A stretch of DNA of 8,906 nucleotides from JANLQX01 sp031423635. Lineage in GTDB: Bacteria; Actinomycetota; Acidimicrobiia; Acidimicrobiales; JANYDT01. The stretch lies in the NCBI GenBank assembly GCA_031423635.1, contig JANPFX010000157.1, positions 1 to 8,906 of the forward strand. The letters run 5' to 3'. Positions 5,725 to 8,906 of this stretch are shown one piece after another (within the stretch, counting starts at the first letter, position 1; every line of letters starts with the position of its first letter). Made by a program: the position numbers and the translations under genes. The notes beneath the pieces were generated by a model. The model saw only the letters and a program-made list of their open reading frames with translations, was not told the origin of the DNA and did no database searches.

Positions 5725-6726
5725 ATGACCACAACCAACACCACCGGAACGCGCAGCGCCGGCACCCGCAAGGTCTTCGTTCCGAACAACCACCTCATGG
5801 CCCGCCTGGCCGGTTCGCGTGACGAGCACCTCCGCCGCATCGAGGCATCGTTCCCCGACACCCGTATCCATGTGCGCGGCAACGAGATCACTCTCGACGG
5901 TCCGTCCGCCGATCAGGCCACGAAGCTCTTCGAAGAGCTCATCGTGTTGCTCGAAGCGGGCATCACCCTCGACGATGCCGGCCTCGGCCGCAGCATCGAC
6001 ATGGTCCGCGCCGATGAGCGCCCCAGCAAGGTCCTGTCGACCGAAGCGATGCGTTCCTCCAAGGGGAAGTCGATCAAGGCGAAGACGAGCGGCCAGAAGC
6101 GCTACGTCGATGCCATCAACGAGAACATCATCACGGTCGGCATCGGACCGGCCGGTTCCGGCAAGAGCTATCTCGCGGTTGCTCTCGCAGTGCATGCTCT
6201 CGTCACCAAGCAGGTCACCCGCATCATCTTGACCAGACCGGCGGTGGAGGCGGGGGAGAAGCTCGGCTTCCTGCCCGGCGATCTCATGGCGAAGATCGAC
6301 CCCTACCTCCGTCCGCTCTACGACGCGCTCTACGACATGCTCGACCCTGAAGGCGCAGCAAAGCTCATCGAGAAGAGCGTCATCGAGGTCGCCCCGTTGG
6401 CCTTCATGCGGGGCCGCACGCTCAACAACAGCTTCATCATCCTCGACGAGGCCCAGAACACCACGCCCGAGCAGATGAAGATGTTCCTCACCCGAATCGG
6501 GTTCGGTTCGAAGGTCGTGATCACCGGCGACGTCACGCAGGTCGACCTTCGCGGCGAGCGATCCGGATTGGCTGGTCTCGAGAAGATCCTCGGCACCATC
6601 GAAGGTCTTTCGTTCGTGTACTTAACGAAGTCCGACGTTGTGCGCCATCGGATCGTCGCCGACATCGTGGACGCCTACGAGCGCAACGACGAACTGCAAA
6701 GCGCGCGTGCGAAAGCCTCGTCATGA
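5725..6726 (+). CDS. phoH: PhoH-like (PhoL) P-loop ATPase
   Basis: The 333-residue cytoplasmic ATPase belongs to the PhoH family, linked to RNA metabolism and, by its frequent pairing with YbeY, to ribosome maturation or RNA quality control. Residues about 17-80 form the usual N-terminal KH-like region (LMARLAGSRDEHLRRIEASF, then VRGNEITLDG). The helicase-like core has Walker A GPAGSGKS at about 141-148 and the family signature TRPAVEAGEKLGFLPGDL at about 170-187. Walker B FIILDEAQ lies at about 237-244, and a sensor segment VVITGD follows near 264-269 with VTQVDL. All key residues are present and the length is normal. The start is uncertain: ATG 5725 fits the family length, ATG 5704 would add seven residues, and neither has a Shine-Dalgarno site. 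It is probably co-transcribed with the HIT gene. Its last codons and stop lie inside a 21-base direct repeat. Confidence 0.94.
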   Translation: MTTTNTTGTRSAGTRKVFVPNNHLMARLAGSRDEHLRRIEASFPDTRIHVRGNEITLDGPSADQATKLFEELIVLLEAGITLDDAGLGRSIDMVRADERPSKVLSTEAMRSSKGKSIKAKTSGQKRYVDAINENIITVGIGPAGSGKSYLAVALAVHALVTKQVTRIILTRPAVEAGEKLGFLPGDLMAKIDPYLRPLYDALYDMLDPEGAAKLIEKSVIEVAPLAFMRGRTLNNSFIILDEAQNTTPEQMKMFLTRIGFGSKVVITGDVTQVDLRGERSGLAGLEKILGTIEGLSFVYLTKSDVVRHRIVADIVDAYERNDELQSARAKASS

Positions 6727-6799
6727 TCGACCAAAGGGTTCTGATCGGCGACGAATGCATGTACGGAGTGTCCCGCGACGAAAGCCTCGTCATGATCGA
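6710..6799 (+). repeat. Exact 21-base direct repeat over the phoH stop codon and 69 bases downstream
   Basis: An identical 21-base sequence beginning CGAAAGCCTC and ending CATGATCGA occurs at 6710-6730 and 6779-6799. The first copy covers the last phoH codons (Lys-Ala-Ser-Ser-stop). The second repeats the same codons in the same frame, because the period of 69 is a multiple of three. The 48 bases between the copies are not duplicated. An eight-base GCGACGAA also occurs at 6748-6755 and 6775-6782. Confidence 0.9.
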
Positions 6800-6850
6800 A
6801 CGATCCAGAAGCGCCGGTCGACGTCGAACCCTCCGCTTGGAGCACCAACC

Positions 6851-6913
6851 ATGAACGGCTCTCATCAACGCAGTGACCGTCGCCGTTTCCTCATCCCGGA
6901 CAGGCAGCAATGA
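6851..6913 (+). other. Possible 20-codon leader ORF overlapping the ybeY start
   Basis: An ATG at 6851 opens 20 codons (MNGSHQRSDRRRFLIPDRQQ) ending in a TGA that overlaps the ybeY ATG as ATGA. Such an arrangement could couple ybeY translation to a leader peptide. No Shine-Dalgarno site is seen before the ATG, and the peptide is Arg-rich without recognisable features. Chance is a fair explanation. Confidence 0.2.
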
Positions 6914-7473
6914 ACATCGAAGTGTTTGTCGCCGACGAACAGGTCGACCACCCGATCGACACGGATCGTTGGCTGCGGCTTGCCGTGCAGGTTCTCGCCG
7001 CTGAGGGTGTCGACCGCAACAACGAGGGCGTCGAGATGTCGCTGCTGTTCGTCGACGAACCGTCGATCGCCGAACTCAACCTCCAGTTCATGGGCAAGAC
7101 CGGGCCGACCGATGTGCTCTCTTTCCCGATCGACGAAGAAGCCTCGCCCCGCCACATCCCGCCGCTCGCGATAGCGGCACCCGTGGGGATGCCCCTCCCG
7201 GCCCGAGGTGACGACGAAGACGACGAGGAGCTTCCGCTCCTGCTCGGCGACGTCGTTGTCTGCCCGTCCTACGCCGCCACGAACGCTCCCGAACACGCCT
7301 CGGACCATCACCACGGCACCCTCGACGATGAGATCGCGTTGCTCGTGGTGCACGGCATCCTCCACCTGCTCGGCATGGATCACATGGACGATGCAGAAGC
7401 TGAGCTGATGGAAGCCCGCGAACAGGAACTCCTCAACCAGTTCCATCGATCGTCCAGCCCGGTGCAGTCATGA
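6910..7473 (+). CDS. ybeY: YbeY endoribonuclease / rRNA maturation factor
   Basis: The 187-residue metal-dependent endoribonuclease belongs to the UPF0054 family, known for 16S rRNA 3'-end maturation and ribosome quality control. The metal site HGILHLLGMDH places His at 148, 152 and 158. Further family marks are the TDVLSFP segment at about 67-73 and LGDVVVCP at about 112-119. The region between them (about 74-111) is longer than in E. coli YbeY and holds an acidic run GDDEDDEELP at about 100-109. The ATG at 6910 gives the expected N-terminus (MNIEVFVADE) and has at most a weak CAGG upstream. The stop overlaps the start of the next gene as ATGA. It lies 183 bases after phoH, an order common in Actinobacteria and consistent with joint function. 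Confidence 0.95.
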   Translation: MNIEVFVADEQVDHPIDTDRWLRLAVQVLAAEGVDRNNEGVEMSLLFVDEPSIAELNLQFMGKTGPTDVLSFPIDEEASPRHIPPLAIAAPVGMPLPARGDDEDDEELPLLLGDVVVCPSYAATNAPEHASDHHHGTLDDEIALLVVHGILHLLGMDHMDDAEAELMEAREQELLNQFHRSSSPVQS

Positions 7474-8804
7474 TCGGCTGGCTCGCCGCCGCCAGTTCCT
7501 CTGAGGGCTCGGCATCGTTCGGCACCGGCCAGGTCGTCCAGATCCTGTTCGTCTTGTTCCTCGTGGTGTTCTCGGGGCTGCTCGCATCCGCGGAGACGGC
7601 GTTGACGAGGATGACGAAGATCCGGGCGTCGAGCCTCGCCGAAGACGGCCGACGCGGCGCAAAGGCCGTCGTTCGCATCGTGGAGGCCCCCGAGAAGTTC
7701 ATCAGCCCATTGCTGCTGATCGTGCTGTTCTCCCACCTCACGATGTCGACCATGGTCGGTCTGCTCGTCGAGCCGGTGTTCGGTGCCTGGGGCGTCATCG
7801 TGGCGATCGTGCTCGAACTCGCCATCATCTTCATTTTCAGCGAGCTCGGCCCCAAGAACTATGCGCTGAAGAACACCGACAAGGTCTCCCTTGCGGTCGC
7901 CCCGTTCGTGCTGCGCCTCACCGGCTTTCCGCCTGTTCGTCTCCTCACCAGGGGCCTGGTCGGGATCGGCAACATCCTTCTCCCCGGGCGCATCAACGAC
8001 GCGCCGATCACCACGGAGCACGAGCTCCTCGCCTTCGCCGACGCCGCCCTCGACGACGACGTGATCGAGCACGGCGAGCGGGAGATGATCCACTCGATCG
8101 TCGAGTTCGGTGACACCATCGTGCGCGAGGTCATGAAGCCGCGCACCGACATGATCACGGTGTCGGCCGACAAGTCGATCGAAGACGTGATGGACGTCGC
8201 CATCAGCGCTGGGTACTCACGCATACCGGTGATCCGCGAATCGAAGGACGACATCGCTGGAGTCGTCTATGCGAAGGACCTGATGCGGGCGCTGCGTGAC
8301 GGCAAACCGGACGCTCCAGTCGTGTCGATCGTTCGCCCTGCCCGCTTCTGCCCGGAGTCCAAACGGGTGAGCGAGCTGATGCGCGAGATGCAGAACCAGA
8401 AGTTCCACATGTGTCTCGTCCTCGACGAATACGGCGGCACCGCCGGTCTCGTCACTCTAGAGGACCTCATCGAAGAGCTCGTCGGCGAGATCGTCGACGA
8501 GTACGACGTGGAAGAGGCGCAGGTCCTCAAGCTTCCGAACGGCGACCACATCGTCACCGCGACGATGCTCATCGACGAGCTCAACGAGTTGCTCGGCGTC
8601 GAGTGGCCGTCGGAGGACTGGGACTCCGTCGGCGGTCTGCTCTTCAACCGGCTCGGCCACGTGCCCCATGAGGGAGAGACCGTGAGCTACGAGCATCATC
8701 TTCTCCGCGCTGAGCGGGTCAAGGGCCGTCGGATCGGCCGGGTTCGCATCACCCACGTTCGGAGTAACCATGATGACTCCGCGGCGCTCGACACCGAGCA
8801 GTAG
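7470..8804 (+). CDS. CNNM/CBS-domain membrane protein (HlyC/CorC 'hemolysin' family)
   Basis: The 444-residue membrane protein belongs to the CNNM transporter-like family, often annotated as hemolysin or magnesium/cobalt efflux protein. Hydrophobic segments lie at about 22-40, 79-100 and 107-125, with SAETAL near 40-45 and SELGPKN near 124-130, both CNNM marks. A CBS pair follows at about 221-345, with VMKPRTDMITV opening the first and LVLDEYGGTAGLVTLEDLIEELVGEI in the second. A CorC_HlyC domain ends the protein at about 355-430 (LPNGDHIVTATMLIDELNELLG, then VGGLLFNRLGHVP). Some homologues take part in Mg2+ handling; true hemolysis is not implied. The ATG at 7470 overlaps the ybeY stop by four bases. 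The last 35 bases probably overlap the next gene. The domain order is complete and the length typical. Confidence 0.93.
   Translation: MIGWLAAASSSEGSASFGTGQVVQILFVLFLVVFSGLLASAETALTRMTKIRASSLAEDGRRGAKAVVRIVEAPEKFISPLLLIVLFSHLTMSTMVGLLVEPVFGAWGVIVAIVLELAIIFIFSELGPKNYALKNTDKVSLAVAPFVLRLTGFPPVRLLTRGLVGIGNILLPGRINDAPITTEHELLAFADAALDDDVIEHGEREMIHSIVEFGDTIVREVMKPRTDMITVSADKSIEDVMDVAISAGYSRIPVIRESKDDIAGVVYAKDLMRALRDGKPDAPVVSIVRPARFCPESKRVSELMREMQNQKFHMCLVLDEYGGTAGLVTLEDLIEELVGEIVDEYDVEEAQVLKLPNGDHIVTATMLIDELNELLGVEWPSEDWDSVGGLLFNRLGHVPHEGETVSYEHHLLRAERVKGRRIGRVRITHVRSNHDDSAALDTEQ
8761..8764 (+). promoter_or_regulatory. Ribosome binding site (GGAG) for the last gene, inside the CNNM gene
   Basis: GGAG lies five bases before an ATG pair at 8770 and 8773, inside the 3' end of the CNNM/CBS coding region. 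It supports a start at 8770 over the ATG at 8809, which follows the CNNM stop and has no good site. Confidence 0.45.
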
Positions 8805-8906
8805 GGCGATGGCCGGCTCCGAGGTGCCCGATCGGCCCGATCCGGCTGCCCCGACAGGTGATGAAACTCGACTCAGTGACCCCGAGGCGGCGGGTGCGCG
8901 GGGGAG
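8770..8906 (+). CDS. Unrecognised gene, N-terminus only (cut by right edge)
   Basis: The frame from ATG 8770 stays open for 45 codons to the window end. The visible part (MMTPRRSTPSSRAMAGSEVP, then DRPDPAAPTGDETRLSDPEA) is Pro/Ala/Asp-rich and looks disordered, with no domain yet. A GGAG five bases upstream of the ATG pair favours this start, which makes the gene overlap the CNNM gene by 35 bases; ATG 8809 is the alternative. In many Actinobacteria this operon position leads to a conserved hypothetical gene, a cytidine deaminase gene, or era, but the sequence here cannot decide between them. Confidence 0.5.
   Translation, partial: MMTPRRSTPSSRAMAGSEVPDRPDPAAPTGDETRLSDPEAAGARG

Noticed and set aside
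6731..6909. Small RNA or CRISPR-like array in the phoH-ybeY gap
   Set aside because: Only two repeat copies, the first inside a coding region, with no promoter or terminator visible.
6638..6913. 91-codon plus-strand frame with a repeated RKPRHDR peptide
   Set aside because: The repeated peptide is only the out-of-frame translation of the 21-base DNA repeat; the frame overlaps the phoH end and has no domain.
7380..8093. 237-codon minus-strand frame within ybeY and the CNNM gene
   Set aside because: It is antisense to two clear genes, and its Glu/Asp/His-rich translation mirrors CNNM codon usage.

Overview
The window is high-GC bacterial DNA, dense with genes whose starts and stops overlap. 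Several genes lack a Shine-Dalgarno site, and at least one looks leaderless. The Nei glycosylase resembles mycobacterial Nei1, and phoH-ybeY-CNNM/CBS is a gene order familiar from Actinobacteria. I infer an actinobacterium, possibly of the class Acidimicrobiia; the class is a guess from gene style and rests on no marker gene.

Left part (1-3150, minus strand): a Tad/Flp-type pilus assembly or secretion operon, transcribed leftwards as cpaB-like (SAF domain), cpaE/tadZ-like (ParA/MinD superfamily with a degenerate P-loop), then cpaF/tadA-like (ATPase, cut by the left edge). The genes overlap by 1 and 4 bases, so their translation is probably coupled. Pilin and TadB/TadC membrane genes are not in view and would be expected further left.

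Middle (3151-4310): an unusually AT-rich divergent control region separates the Tad operon from a small excisionase-type helix-turn-helix gene (plus strand). That gene converges on an unrecognised minus-strand gene whose protein carries a tandemly duplicated domain of about 60 residues. Upstream of the unrecognised gene, and downstream of nei, lies a nested repeat and palindrome cluster.

Right part (4311-8906): a minus-strand Nei-type DNA glycosylase is divergent from a plus-strand run of housekeeping genes: a HIT-family protein, PhoH-like ATPase, YbeY endoribonuclease, CNNM/CBS membrane protein, and the start of an unrecognised gene cut by the right edge. PhoH and YbeY act in RNA metabolism and rRNA/ribosome maturation, and the run looks like one transcription unit. 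An exact 21-base direct repeat sits across the phoH stop codon and again 69 bases further on.

No tRNA, rRNA, CRISPR array or transposase was seen. No gene-free stretch exceeds about 185 bases. The strongest candidates for something undescribed are the duplicated-domain protein beside the Tad regulator region and the repeat cluster at 4194-4294.
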